From assembly GCA_963978895.1 (NCBI GenBank), contig OZ022240.1:12496307-12560306 (forward strand): DNA of 64,000 nt, written 5' to 3'. A model generated the notes under the pieces. That model made no database searches. It saw nothing but the letters and a program-made list of their open reading frames with translations, and was not told where the DNA came from. Source of the stretch: Erpobdella octoculata (taxonomy: Eukaryota; Annelida; Clitellata; Hirudinida; Erpobdellidae). The translations under genes were made by a program, and so were the position numbers. Shown piece after piece: positions 1 to 10,282 of this stretch (within the stretch, counting starts at the first letter, position 1; every line of letters begins with the position of its first letter).

Positions 1-479
1 TTAAATCCAGCATCATGTTTGATGCAATCGGATAAAACTCTTGCATTATAAGCCTAGGAAAAACGTTTTTGATCTTTACCTACTGACAGTGTACAACTTT
101 TATTAAAACTTTTATTACATGCAATCGGATAACCTCTTGCATAAAAGCTTAGGAAAAACGTTTTGGATATTTGGAACTGATGGTGTGCAATTGCGTAATA
201 ACTTTAATTACACGCCTGCGCGCACTAATTTTACCAATTGCTGACCACCACGGCCTCTGCGTTATGCAAAATTGCTAACATACATACATACAGACATAGG
301 AAATTATGTATGTAGATTACCACAGTGCTTATGAGGAGGTAAAAAAAGCACATCGTCAGAATTATCAATATTATCTTGCTCACTTTCTATCAAATCTGAT
401 ATACTTTCACCACTAGATCTTCATTATTAACATACATGTCATATACTGGCTCATCCACTTCAGTTTCATGATCTATAGA
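1..479. other. AT-rich sequence, no gene seen
   Basis: A direct repeat of about 60 bp is visible near positions 16-75 and 118-175 (shared words such as gcaatcggataa and taggaaaaacgtttt). No coding similarity is recognisable on either strand. Confidence 0.5.
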
Positions 480-675
480 GTTTTTTCAGCCACCAAAAAA
501 ATAAAGTAGTTAAAAAAATAGTTAACTACTGTAGTTATTAACTATTTAAAAAAGTAGTTAACTACTAGTTGTTAACTAGTTTAACAAAAAGTAGTTATTA
601 ACTATTTCTTAACTACTGTAGAGTAGTTAATAACTAGTAGTTAACTATTTATAGTTAGTAACTACCCATCACTGG
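480..675. repeat. Palindromic GTAGTTA/TAACTAC repeat block, probable hAT-like MITE
   Basis: Both orientations of the word GTAGTTA recur many times, so the stretch can fold back on itself. It ends in taactacccatcactgg. Read on the - strand this is CCAGTGATGGGTAGTTA, and tagtgatgggc recurs near 56638, beside AACTA-rich sequence that surrounds the hAT element at 56678. hAT ends often look like CAGNGNTGGGC, so this is probably a degenerate non-autonomous hAT. No target-site duplication was confirmed. Confidence 0.45.
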
Positions 676-699
676 AACGTACTGACATCATTTATTTTG

Positions 700-935
700 A
701 TTATCAGAAAGCATTGGTTCTGTTTCACACACAAAGCTGATGACGAAACTGAAAGGATATGGAATATCTGGTGATTTGTTGGCGTGGATTTTCAATTTTC
801 TGAGTGCCCGCACACAGTTTGTTTGCGTTAATGGTCATCACTCTGGCCCAAGAGAAGTTACTAGCTTTGTTCCACATCTACATCTACATCTGCATCTGCA
901 TCTACATCTATATCTATATCTAATCTATATCTATA
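700..935 (+). pseudogene. LINE reverse-transcriptase fragment followed by CATCTA-type simple repeat
   Basis: Residues such as HTKLMTKLKGYGISGDLL and the following FLSARTQFVCVNGH match the linker before the VPQGSVLG motif of CR1/jockey-type LINE reverse transcriptases. The reading frame breaks just where VPQGS is expected and runs into a (CATCTA)n/(TATATC)n tract at about 876-935. Only about 55 codons remain, so this is a dead fragment. Confidence 0.6.
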
Positions 936-989
936 ATTCCCTTATATTTCGTCCAATTATTCTTAAAATTTAATAAAATGTAAAGTCTG

Positions 990-1096
990 CAGAGACAATT
1001 GGGCCACCCAAAACAGCCTATAAAAATTCCTTCTGCGGCCCAATTTTGGGCCACCCAAAACAGCCTATACAAATTATTTCTTGGGCCGCAGAAGAA
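990..1096. repeat. Short tandem and inverted repeat with GGGCC arms
   Basis: The sentence ttgggccacccaaaacagcc occurs twice, at about 999 and 1044. ttctgcggcccaa (near 1030) is answered by its complement ttgggccgcagaa (near 1082), so the second unit sits in a 13-bp-stem hairpin. It looks like a fragment of a small fold-back element; the class is unknown. Confidence 0.4.
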
Positions 1097-1284
1097 CCAA
1101 GCTTATCGCAAATAGCTGACTGTTGATAAAATGCACTTTGAGAAACTTAACAAAAAGTATAGAGCAACATATTCATAAATTATGTAGACATAATGGTGTG
1201 GAGTAAAAGGTTCCATCAACATAAATACATGCAAAAAGTAGTCATAAAGCCTTGTATTATAGTACTTAACTTAACTTAACTAAC

Positions 1285-1512
1285 AAGATTACCCGGCGTT
1301 GCTAAGTTTTTATGAAGGTTTTTCTCGTTTTTTACAATAAAACGTAAAAGAATGAACCGATTTCTATTTTTCTTAGCTAAAAAAATTTGCCATAATAATG
1401 GCTACTTTCACGACAAAGTTTGTTGAAATTTCTCCAGCGGTTCGGATGTGATAAACAAATATACACACAAGCTTGGACAAAAACATGGCATTTTTACATA
1501 TATTGATTTATA
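1285..1512 (-). mobile_element. Degenerate Helitron-like remnant
   Basis: The left end carries acaagattacccggcgttgc, resembling the GC-rich hairpin near the 3' end of the better Helitrons in this window, reversed. The right end (ttttacatatattga) read on the - strand starts TCAATATATGTAAAA, like their 5' ends. The middle (cagcggttcggatgtgataa) differs from the other Helitrons here, so this is a diverged family. The terminal CTAGT is not preserved. Confidence 0.4.
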
Positions 1513-2008
1513 AGTGTGATAACGACCTCTAAATCAATTCAGATTTAGCCAGGCGCGGCGCTGTGAAATTCAATTTGCGTTTAGTTTTAGTTTTAGTTAT
1601 CTATATACAATTTTTTTCGTATTAGTTTTAGTTTTCGTTAATAAAATATCACTTTGAACAATGTCATGGTTGAGCGAGATGTGACGTTTATTGATTGATT
1701 AATAGATTGAGTGTCTGTCTTTTGACAATTAATGGATTTTGCTTTTCGACCGTATTTTCAATTATATAACAGTTTTATTATTTAATTTACTTTCTTAATA
1801 TCTTCCTACAGTAAGATAAATTAATATGTCATTCCCGAAAATAAATATTATTATTTTTGTTTTATTATCGGTTTTAACTAATTTCACTTTTCATTTCTTT
1901 GCCGTGTTTTGTTTTTTCTTTTTGGTCTGGGTACAAGCAGGTGTGGTCAGCGCCTGCATAAGTCTTCTTAAGTCATTCTAAGTCATTCGAGCCAATCAGC
2001 TCAGAGTA
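1513..2008. other. AT-rich spacer, no gene seen
   Basis: Contains a short run of (GTTTTA) words near 1578 and otherwise unremarkable AT-rich sequence up to the MULE terminus. No open frame with recognisable similarity. Confidence 0.5.
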
Positions 2009-2041
2009 GCGCATTGTATGAATATTCATCATAGCAGCCCT
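2009..2041 (+). repeat. MULE left TIR
   Basis: 33 bp, perfectly inverted at 6060-6092. The inner core tgaatattca is itself a palindrome. Confidence 0.85.
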
Positions 2042-2127
2042 ACTTTGCTCAGCACCAGGCACCAGCATCTTAATCTACTTCCATTTTGTTTTCTAGTTGT
2101 TTCCTATATTTTAGCCGATTTCCATTT

Positions 2128-3080
2128 AAAATGACAAAGTTTGAGTGCGCTTATTGTGATAAAAATTATCTCTCTAATTATAAACTTAGAGAACATGTTA
2201 AAAAAACCACCCTGGTAAAGAACAGTCTACAGTTCCAATGGGTCCAAAGAGAAAAGCAGAAACAACTGAGAGTGTTTGTAACTTCAAGTGTGCTTATTGT
2301 GATGCACTTGGAATACTGTGTGCAGGCATGGAGCCCTTGTCTTAAAAAAGATATCTACATAATTGAAAAAGTGCAAAGACGAGCTACAAAGATGATTGCT
2401 GAGTTAAAAGGACTGAATTATGAACAACGTTTGAGTAGATGTAATCTGACCACACTTGAAAAGAGGAGGACTAGAGGAGACTTAATTGAAACTTACAAAT
2501 TATTGAACGGATTGGTTGACCTAAATCACAACTTTAAGCTATATAAGAAAAGGGAGAGTTCAATGAAACATAAATTCTTTAGTGCAATGGAATAAATTGG
2601 AGAATGAAGTTGTGAATGCTGAAACTGTTGAAGAATTTAAAATTAAATTATGTAAATATGGTTTTTAAATGTTTGATAGTGGATCTCACACACGATTATT
2701 ATTAATTGTTCTGATTCACTTTAAAAAAAAAAAAATTATCTCTTTAATTATAAACTTAGAGAACATGTTAAAAAACCACCCTGATGGAGAGCTGCCTACA
2801 GTTTCAATGGGTCCAAAGAGAAAAGCAGAAACAACTGAAAGTGTTAGTAACTTCAAGTGTGCTCATTGTGATACAAATTATCTCTCTAATTATAAACTTA
2901 GAGAACATGTTAAAAAACCACTTGCCTACAGTTCCAATGGGTCCAAAGAGAAAAGTAGAAACAACTGAGAGTGTTTGTAAATTCAAGTGTGCTCATTGTC
3001 CCAAAGAGTACTTGGCAAATAAAACACTTAAGGAGCATATAAAAAAAACCTGGAGAAGAGTTGCTGAGAAGAGTTGCTGA
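2128..3080 (+). pseudogene. Tandem C2H2 zinc-finger N-terminal region of the MULE transposase
   Basis: Three to four similar fingers are seen, for example FECAYCDKNYLSNYKLREH (from about 2140), FKCAHCDTNYLSNYKLREH (about 2850) and FKCAHCPKEYLANKTLKEH (about 2980). Each is C-x2-C-x12-H, the second His being replaced or displaced (HVKK/HIKK). Between fingers a linker (PMGPKRKAETTES) repeats, so the region grew by duplication of a finger-plus-linker cassette of about 120 bp. In an intact element these would be fused to or spliced onto the transposase and could bind the TIRs. Stop codons and frame changes separate the units, and the second unit is split by a LINE fragment. Similarity was recognised by eye; the link to the transposase rests on position and orientation. 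Confidence 0.6.
2304..2735 (+). pseudogene. 3' end of a CR1/L2-like LINE inserted in the MULE finger region
   Basis: The frame gives LEYCVQAWSPCLKKDIYIIE, then a KVQRRATKMI-type stretch and a TLEKRRTRGDLIETYKLLNG stretch, a very common C-terminal signature of CR1/L2-type LINE ORF2. It interrupts the finger codons after ...CAYCD and ends in a run of A followed by resumption of the finger sequence (aattatctct...). About 95 codons remain. It is 5'-truncated, as LINE insertions usually are. Confidence 0.7.
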
Positions 3081-3609
3081 CTATTCGTCTGAGTCGCAAA
3101 AGAATAACTGGAGAATCTATGTCAATCAATAAAACTCTGCCCAAAATATTTTTAAAGTTTGGTTCAATTTCAGGTTGAAGTTTGTTAAATGTTTTTCTCA
3201 ATTATACTTAAACACTTTTCACATTAAGACATTGATTAATTATATAATAAAGCACACAATTTAAATTAAAAAAATCTTTTAAAATAATGCTTGAACATTT
3301 TTACATTCAAATTGAAATTCATTATTAAATGTTTAGAGTTTGAAGCATGGAAAATTAAAAAAGAAGATGAGACAAACACCAGGCTTGTGAAACGTTGTGG
3401 CGATAAGAAATACAAAGAATACATTTCAAGAGCATATTATTGTCACAGAAATGGAATTCAAAATATGGCACTAATTAGAAAACGTTATCTCAAAATCTAA
3501 GGTTCTTGCAAGATTGGATGTTTTTGTCCTGCGGCAATAATTGTCAAGTTTTTGAGCACAGGTATGTTTGATAACAATCAACTTAAAAGCTGATTAAACA
3601 AATAAATAA

Positions 3610-5377
3610 ATGCAAATTAATTTTTTAGGAGAGGTTAATGCTCATTATTTTAAAGAACATCGAGGGCACAAGTTTGATCTTGCTCATTTATTTTTGAGAA
3701 AAGACCAAAGACTTCAAATAGCAGCAAAACTATCTGCTGGTGTTGCTTTTGATGAGGTCCTTGATTCAGTAAGAAAAGATTTTACATGTCCCAAAAATAT
3801 GTATTTTCTCAACAAAACTGACTTTAGAAATATTTGCACGGAATTTGGACTATCGCACAAATATGTGTTTCACCAAAACGATGCACAAAGCGTGCAGCAT
3901 GGGTGGATTTAATGAGGAGCAACCAGTCAACAGCAAATGTTGTTCGCTATGCAAAATTTCAAGGGGAAGCCTGTTTGGAAGGTCTGGCAACAAAAGATTT
4001 TATGTTAGTATTATCTGATGATGCTCAGCTGATCGGATCAAAGAGATTCTGTGGATCTAACAAAGAAATTTGCATTGATTCTACACATGTTCTCAATGCA
4101 TATTATTTTCAGTTAACAACAATCATGTGCATTGATGACCATGGAGAAGGCTATCCGATGGCATTTTGTTTTAGCAACAAAGTTGATTTTGGGGCCATGA
4201 AAATGTTTTTTAGTGTTGTAAAAAAAGCTCTGGATGGTCCATTGGAAAATGTGGTATTCATGTCAGACGACGCGGATGTTTATTATAATGCTTGGTCTGT
4301 GGTTATGGGTGAGCCTACTTATAGGTTACTTTGTGTGTGGCATGTGGATCGAGCATGGAGAAAAAATTTATCAAAAATTAAAAATGTGAATCTTCATGAG
4401 GCTGTTTATAAAACTATAAGAACTCTGATGGAGATGTGTAGCCAAGAAGTGTTTGAAATAAAACTAAGCCAGTTTTTAGCAGCTGCTGAAGAAGACCAAG
4501 AAACTGCACAATTTGGTAAATATTTTGCATGTAAATATTCTTCGATGTCTAAGATGTGGGCATAGTGTTATAGACTCGGTCTCAGAGTTCACCACAATAT
4601 GCATTTATAAGCCATGCATAGAGTAATGAAACATGTCCATTTACAGGTACATTTCTGTATCATGTTTTAGAATAAAAAACCACTAAAAGTAAATTACATT
4701 TGAATGTCTGACATATCATTTTTAACAGGGAAGAAAAGTGAAACGTATGGACAAAAGTATTCATGTGCTAATGAGATTTATTAATTGCAAGCTGTTGGAT
4801 CGTTTCACCAAAATTCATAAAGGTAAATGGACAAGGCATGTTGGTGAAACACGTAAGAGACATCGGACAAGCTTGGATCTTGGCAACCTGTTGCAAGGAA
4901 GTTGAAGAAAATTTAATCTATTTAGTGGAAAGTGCAGGAAATGTTCAGTATTCCGTAGTTCGGTGCTCACTCTTGCCACATAAAGATGGAGCTTGTCCTC
5001 TGTAATGTTCTGAGTGCAATATTTGTGTGCATTCGTTTAATTGTTCCTGTTTAGACAGTGGATTGCGTAACACAACATGCAAGCATATCCATTTAGTGAT
5101 GCGGGTTTACGGAGCTAAGATCAAGAATCAGGATAACATGGAAACAAGATGCAGTGATATTGATGTTTCGGAAGAAGATGAGACCCAGGCAATAATAGAA
5201 AAAATTAAAAATAAAAATTCTGAAGACAGTCTGGCAGAAGCAATATCACAAGTTTACACACTGGTAGCATCGGTACTCCAGCTGATGAAAAATGACCTTC
5301 TTAAAACAAGAACTGTAGTTGATACCCTAGTAAAACTGAAGTATACCAGCTGTGACTTATCCAGAAGTAATAGCTAA
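3610..5377 (+). pseudogene. MULE transposase (DDE core plus SWIM finger), frameshifted
   Basis: The best block is 3900-4565: ICIDSTHVLNAYYFQL carries the first Asp, VVFMSDDADVYYNAW the second, and LLCVWHVDRAWRKNL is the C-x2-H hallmark that follows the second Asp in MULE transposases. The start of the gene (3610-3900, FKEHRGHKFDLAHLFL...) is in another frame, so a one-base indel lies near 3895. Coding resumes after 4729 (KRMDKSIHVLMRF) behind an acag acceptor-like site. It ends with a SWIM-type finger at about 5039-5085 (FNCSCLDSGLRNTTCKHIH, C-x-C-xn-C-x-H). A lysine-rich tail follows. It would act in the nucleus, cutting at the TIRs; as it stands it is inactive. The class is clear, the exact exon joints are not. 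Confidence 0.75.
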
Positions 5378-5479
5378 AGAACCTTCAAACAAAAAAATTG
5401 TTCCTCAAAAAATTGTCCCGCATCACTAAAATTGTTTCTTCTACAAAAAATATAAGAAAAGTACAAGGAGATCAGTTTC

Positions 5480-5950
5480 AAAACCATCAAAAGATGATTC
5501 AAAAAAGATATCTAAAATTTTTGAATGGAAATGTTCCAATAATTTCTGCAAAACCTTTATTAGAGCATAATTATGATGTAAATAGAACAAATTCTTTATT
5601 AAATTTTGAACATTCATATGTGAAAATGTTAATTTAAATAACTAAATAAGAAAAACTTAAATAAATGTAGCTAGTTTGAGTCTCAGAAAACAACTGATTT
5701 CATTATATTTTATTTGAAGTACAGGAGACTAGTAGTGTCTAAATATAAAAAATAAGAAAGAAAAGATATTGAGAACTAATGACAAAATCAACAAAAAATG
5801 AGCAAGAAAAGATATTGAGAGCTCTGGATGGAAATAATTTCCACAAAACCTTTATTAGATCATGATAATAATGTTAACAGAACAAATTATTTATTAAATT
5901 CTGAACGCTCATATAAGAGAAATTTTAATTTAATAAAACTGTTTTAAAGT
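5480..5950 (+). repeat. Direct duplication of the MULE 3' tail
   Basis: The stretch around 5500-5637 (aaagatatctaaaatttttgaatgga..., cattcatatgtg) recurs diverged around 5780-5940 (aaagatattgagagctctggatgg...). Only the first copy stays open (peptide ending SYVKMLI). Confidence 0.5.
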
Positions 5951-6059
5951 ATTAAAAATGTTGGAGACCATCATTGCTTAATTATTTCAAAATTTAGAAT
6001 TAATACTAAAATACTATTAAAAAATTACAAAACACCGGCAGCCACTTTCGAGCTTTCTA

Positions 6060-6092
6060 AGGGCTGCTATGATGAATATTCATACAATGCGC
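6060..6092 (-). repeat. MULE right TIR
   Basis: Reverse complement of 2009-2041 with no mismatch. It lies beyond a duplicated copy of the element's 3' tail. Confidence 0.85.
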
Positions 6093-6328
6093 CAGGTGCC
6101 ACCCATGAGATTTTTGCAAATCCAAAGACTTTTTTTTACTAATGGGGGGTATTTGAACCTCATTGGGTTAATCAGACTGCAGACTAAAAATAGTCGATAA
6201 ATTTTTCGCCTGCGGCGGGCTTTCTTCTTTTTTCAAACTATGTTTTTGCTGCATGGAGTTTCACTATATTATAGTAGTTTTTCTTAAACATTCTGTATAG
6301 TTTGATGATTATTCAATGTTTATTGATG
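6093..6328. other. Spacer between MULE and Helitron, no gene seen
   Basis: No recognisable coding or repeat structure apart from a pyrimidine-rich patch near 6220. Confidence 0.4.
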
Positions 6329-6954
6329 ACTAGCGGGGGTGCCCGGCGTTGCCCGGGGTTTTTCTAATGTTTGTCTCTCTCGCTCAGGTTTCCTTCCCCG
6401 CTTGCTTTCCCGTTCTCGTTTGTTTTCCCGTTCTCGGTCGCTTTCACGTTCACGGCCGCTTTCCAGCTTCCGGTCGTTTTTCCGCTCCTGTTTGCTCTCC
6501 CGTTCCCGGTCGCTTTTCCGTTCCCGGTCGCTTTCCCGCTCACGCTTGCTCTCCCGTTCTCGCTCATGCTTGCTCTCCCATTCCCGTTCTCAATCGAAAT
6601 GGAAAGCGACCGAGAACGGGAAAGCTACCGGGAGCGGGAGAGCGACCGGGAACGGGAAAGCGGAGAAGGAAATGGGAGCGAGAGAGACAAACAATAGAAA
6701 AATCTTTAAAAACCCCGGGCAACACCGGGTACCCGCGCTAGTATGTATATATATATATATAGATATAGTTCCCGCTCGCTCACCCACTTATTTTGTAACG
6801 GATTTCAATTTTTTTTCTCTATGTTTGATTCCCCTTGACTCTCAAGGTTGTGTGAAAATTTCATTACGATCGGATGAATGGTGTAGCAATGCATAACTAA
6901 CATACATGCATATATACATACATACATACAAACATTCATTTTTATATATATTGA
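6329..6954 (-). mobile_element. Non-autonomous Helitron with an inverted duplicated 3' end
   Basis: On the - strand it starts TCAATATATATAAAAATGAA (from 6954) and ends with a GC-rich hairpin followed by CCCGCTAGT (at 6329), the Helitron hallmarks TC...CTRRT. The 5' part contains the family core (cattacgatcggatgaatgg). Inside, a second 3' end in the opposite orientation stops at 6742 (gggtacccgcgctagt), so 6329-6742 is a long imperfect palindrome centred near 6598, rich in CTTTCCCG/CGGGAAAG words. It encodes no Rep/helicase; overlapping open frames here are only the SR/PV-rich repeats. Confidence 0.75.
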
Positions 6955-7256
6955 TAGTTCACTGTTTTTCGTTTACAGTTAAGTACTTTATGATATTATT
7001 GAATAATAATTTTATTAGCTTCGTTTGTTTTTTGAACTCTTCTTTCGTGTTAGTTGAATAAATTTTAATTTTTGAAAAAACTAGTAATAACAACAACTTA
7101 CATTTTTCCATTTATATTTGAAATTTGCTTTGCCAGTAACAAACCTAGATAAACTAGAAAAAACATGACTAAATTGTGATCTAGTGTAAATACAGTATTT
7201 ATTTCTTACATAGTTCTATTTCAGTTTTTAAAAAAATGGGTAAAGGACTATGAATC

Positions 7257-7257
<1 letters not shown>
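6955..7257. other. AT-rich spacer, no gene seen
   Basis: Nothing recognisable between the Helitron and the (TA)n tract. Confidence 0.4.

Positions 7258-7338
<81 letters not shown>
7258..7338. repeat. (TA)n microsatellite at a PLE boundary
   Basis: About 40 perfect TA units directly abutting PLE coding sequence. Confidence 0.9.
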
Positions 7339-7342
<4 letters not shown>

Positions 7343-7527
7343 GCATCAACTGGTTTTTTCTAATAACTCTAGAAAAACTATTCAATTACAGAAAACTAAT
7401 GTTGTCTACAAATTTACGTGTCCACAATCACATACAACTCCTGAAACATACATAGGGCATACGCGTACTAGCCTCTCTAGGCGTCTAACGATGCATACCC
7501 AAGGAGGAAGTATTTGTTCACATTTTA

Positions 7528-8545
7528 TTACTGCTCATGGACACAAACCCAACAAAAAAACCGAAATCCACCGACGACCAATGTTGAGACGCCACGAGAT
7601 GTAGTAGCCATAGCAGAGGGGTATGACTGATATTGGAGCAATAGGGTTCTGTCAAAATTATTATATTGCATATTTATAGTGGGTCGTTCTTGAGATATCA
7701 GTAAAGCTTTTTTAATTTTTAATCTGACAGGATCGGTATCTTGAACAATTATTTCGGTATTTTCATTCAGTGTTTTTTTGTTGGGTTTGTGTCCATGAGC
7801 AGTAATAAAATGTGAACAAATACTTCCTCCTTGGGTATGCATCGTTAGACGCCTAGAGAGGCTAGTACGCGTATGCCCTATGTATGTTTCAGGAGTTGTA
7901 TGTGATTGTGGACACGTAAATTTGTAGACAACATTAGTTTTGTGTAATTGAATAGTTTTTCTAGAGTTATTAGAAAAAACCAGTTGACGCGTTTTTTTGT
8001 TCGAGTAGTAGATGTGAAGCTGCAGGCGTTGTGAGATTGGATTAGAAACCCGTACGTGGCTATGAATCAAATTCCTGATGGAGTCTTCGTCACTTCTATA
8101 ATTATCATGCATCTGTGCACAATAAAACAACGGTATCAGAGACTTCTGCGGCTGTTTTTTTGAAGTACAATTGTTGTGCTTGCTATCAACAAATTTACGA
8201 ATAGTATCATCCACCATTGAGTTGGAATAATTATTATTAACCAACAGAGTTTTAATTCGTTTGACTTCAGTGTCAAAATCAATCCATGTTTGAGAATATT
8301 TAAATGCTCTGTTAAGATAGCCAACAATAACGCTGGTTTTGTATTTGTCAGGACAGTAACTGTCGCCACTAAGACAATGACCGCCATCTGTGGGTTTGGT
8401 ATATACGGTGGATAGAAATTCCTTTTCCGTCTGTGTCACAAGTATATCCAAGTATGCTAGTTGTCTTTGAAAGTTGCTAACCTCGGTTGTTAATTTCAGA
8501 ACTAAATTTTTTTTTTCAAATTGCAGTTTTAGGTTTTCTAATATC
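7528..8545 (-). pseudogene. PLE C-terminal polyprotein fragment: thumb and GIY-YIG endonuclease
   Basis: The frame contains VTQTEKEFLSTVYTKPTDGG, then RIKTLLVNNNYSNSMVDDTI and YCAQMHDNYRSDED (shared with the PLE proteins at 10283 and 34102), then VVYKFTCPQ...[17 protein letters not shown], a GIY-YIG-type endonuclease core in the Penelope style. The RT palm with YVDD is missing, lost at the inversion junction near 8545. The last 15 codons or so (7528-7563) are read from the adjoining inverted copy and are not native. Confidence 0.75.
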
Positions 8546-8632
8546 TAGGGTAGGTACGCTCTACCTGGTTTTATTGTTTATTTCATTGTATCGTTTCTTG
8601 CGTCGACGTTTGGTTTAAATTTTAAATGGGCT

Positions 8633-8658
8633 CTGAGGATGACAATGTTAGTCGAAAC
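8633..8658 (+). ncRNA. Hammerhead-ribozyme-like motif of a PLE
   Basis: CTGAGGA ... GTC GAAAC, with a short stem GAC/GTC around the loop aatgtta. This is the PLE hammerhead core (CTGANGA and GAAA), with one extra T after CTGAGGA that forms an ATG. It may be a degenerate or non-cleaving version. Confidence 0.45.
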
Positions 8659-8800
8659 GGTCCGTTAGCCCGAGTTGAATCAAAGAATGTATGTAGTTTG
8701 AAAAATTTAGAATGTCTGTCTAAAAAAATAATAAACGCAAAATGGTCTATTGTCTTTAATAGCGCGTGCCTGAAAGAAAATATTACACCTAAGTACGTCA
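8659..8800 (+). CDS. Conserved PLE terminal coding segment (partial)
   Basis: Encodes ...LECLSKKIINAKWSIVFNSACLKEN..PKYVN and then runs straight into (TA)n (poly Ile-Tyr). The pattern K-W-x3-F-N-x2-C-L-x-E-x3-P-x-Y recurs at 9556, 33480, 46390 and 46610 at low nucleotide identity, so it was under protein-level selection. It resembles the N-terminal region of PLE proteins. An in-frame stop just after the motif ATG suggests this copy is dead. Confidence 0.6.
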
Positions 8801-8825
8801 ATATATATATATATATATATATATT

Positions 8826-9534
8826 CTTCAACTTGTCCTTGGACATTTTGGACCCCCCCAGAACAAAATTCCAGACGCCGCCCCTGGCTAGGATACAGCT
8901 TAATTATTATTTTAGACGCTTTATTAATTTGTTGGTGCTGAATTCGAAATATGTTATGAGGGAAAAGTTGGCTGCGCAGCTGGATCCCTGTACAATGGTG
9001 CGAACAACTTTTCGTGCATTGGGGTTGTGCTATAAATCGTTTGAAAGGTATTTAAGAAAGAAATATGGTAAACATGGAGAATAGCGGCAGAAATTATTTT
9101 CGGTGTTTTTAATTATTTTCCCCTTATAATAATTATACATTTGTAATCACAATAACAACTCCAATTTACTGATCCAAGCAGTTTATTAATTTTTGATAAT
9201 AAAATTCTCTCGGAAAACACACGAAATGCGCAAGAGAGTCACAACAAAAACTATGAATAGCGCAGTCGAACAGAAACGGTTTATAGCGTAGTCAAAAATA
9301 AAGTTATTTGCAAAAAAAATGTAACAATCACAAGATAAAATATTGATTACGCATTACGCAGTTAGATTAACACTAGTTACAGAAAAAATGATAGTTTATT
9401 TAAGTCCGAGCAGTTTTTCAGAGAAAGATAAAACTGGATAGTTTTCAATTGAAGAAACAGAGATTCAGCAAAAAATTTGCCACCTGGTTTGAAACTACGG
9501 AACTCAAATTCACTTAAATAAGTTATTTATTTTA
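8826..9534. other. Low-complexity spacer, no recognised gene
   Basis: The open frame continuing from (TA)n to about 9084 (FRRFINLLVLNSKYVMREKL...) has no similarity I recognise. The motif ggggttgtgctata also occurs near 18750 and 30960 (repeat family described there). Confidence 0.35.
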
Positions 9535-9555
9535 TTATATATATATATATATATT

Positions 9556-9747
9556 TTGACAATATTTGGGTATCAAATTCTCGCATAAACACGCTCTATT
9601 AAATGCTACGGCCCATTTTCTACAACACCATTTCTTTACTACTGCTTCAAACCGTCTAAATTTTCTTCCCGAATTAACTACACAGTCAACAGTACACAAA
9701 ACTTTATTGTCACAAGGGGTTGACCGGCCGGTTTCGGCTTTATCCAT
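9556..9747 (-). CDS. PLE terminal coding segment (64 codons before (TA)n)
   Basis: Starts at the ATG within the hammerhead-like motif. Carries FRRFEAVVKKW, KWAVAFNRACL and ENLIPKYCQN, then (TA)n read as Ile-Tyr. Two Cys pairs (CDNKVLCTVDC, WCC) are specific to this copy. Together with the copies at 8659, 33480 and 46390 it defines a conserved PLE 3'-terminal coding module. Confidence 0.65.
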
Positions 9748-9753
9748 CTTCAG
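9731..9753 (-). ncRNA. Hammerhead-like motif overlapping a PLE start codon
   Basis: Sense reading CTGAAGATGGATAAAGCCGAAAC: core CTGAAGA and GAAAC with a weak stem GG/CC. The ATG inside the motif opens the frame M-D-K-A-E-T-G that continues into the conserved segment. Confidence 0.45.
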
Positions 9754-10282
9754 AACCCCTATAATAAAGTAAGGAAAATCAATGTATAGAATATTAGACG
9801 AAAGCCGAATATATAAAGATAGAGAAACACTAATAAAACCATTCGAATATCAAACTAAAAACATAAAATTCTAAACACATACCAGCGATACAACTTTCAT
9901 TAAAACCAACGCTACGACACTACAACAGCTAACGAAACTGTTTACGTATAACTCACCTGGGAACAGGTGCACAGAATTTACAGGTGCATTATTTATATTT
10001 AAACTTACTAAAAGACAATACGGTAATTTCGACAGCAAATCAAAGTAGCAAAAATAAAGTTTCATCCCGTGACCATAAAACGAAGGAATAAAGTAAACCA
10101 GAATTAAATTAAAACAGAAATGAAATAAACCAGAAATAAAATTAAAATAAATTAAGAATTAAAAAATAAAAAAAATAAAAAAAAATAAAAATAAAAAGAT
10201 AAAATAAAAAGAAATGATTAAACCAAAATTAAAATAAACAAGAAATAAAATTAAAATATAATAGCTGAAAAGGTCGTTAGAA

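Larger units (their letters stand above)
2009..6092 (+). mobile_element. MULE-type DNA transposon with 33-bp TIRs (decayed)
   Basis: The first 33 bp (gcgcattgtatgaatatt...) are the exact reverse complement of the last 33 bp at 6060-6092. Inside lie a string of C2H2 fingers, a MULE-type DDE transposase and a SWIM-type zinc finger in the same orientation, as expected for a Mutator-like element. Length is about 4.08 kb. The coding part is broken by frameshifts and a nested LINE piece. The 9-bp flanks (outside 2009 and 6092) do not match, so the target-site duplication has been lost or one end is chimeric. Confidence 0.8.
7258..8823 (+). mobile_element. Penelope-like element with an inverted middle, bounded by (TA)n
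   Basis: Reading left to right: (TA)n; a + strand piece of the GIY-YIG region (7341-7563); a - strand piece spanning thumb and GIY-YIG (about 8545 to 7564); a + strand piece with 3' UTR, hammerhead-like motif and terminal coding segment (8546-8800); then (TA)n again. The 7341-7563 piece is a near-perfect inverted copy of about 7775-7995. The two outer pieces share one orientation and the middle is flipped, a pattern PLEs produce by template switching. No RT catalytic domain is present, so this is a dead 5'-truncated copy. Confidence 0.7.

Noticed and set aside
2000..6101. 9-bp target duplication of the MULE
   Set aside because: Left and right 9-bp flanks differ, so none is claimed.
6339..6896. 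Arg/Ser-rich SRSRS or Pro/Val-rich protein ORFs (also 13365, 40698 and 45415)
   Set aside because: Open in several frames at once because of the CTTTCCCG/CGGGAA repeats in Helitron 3' regions; an SR-protein gene is not supported.
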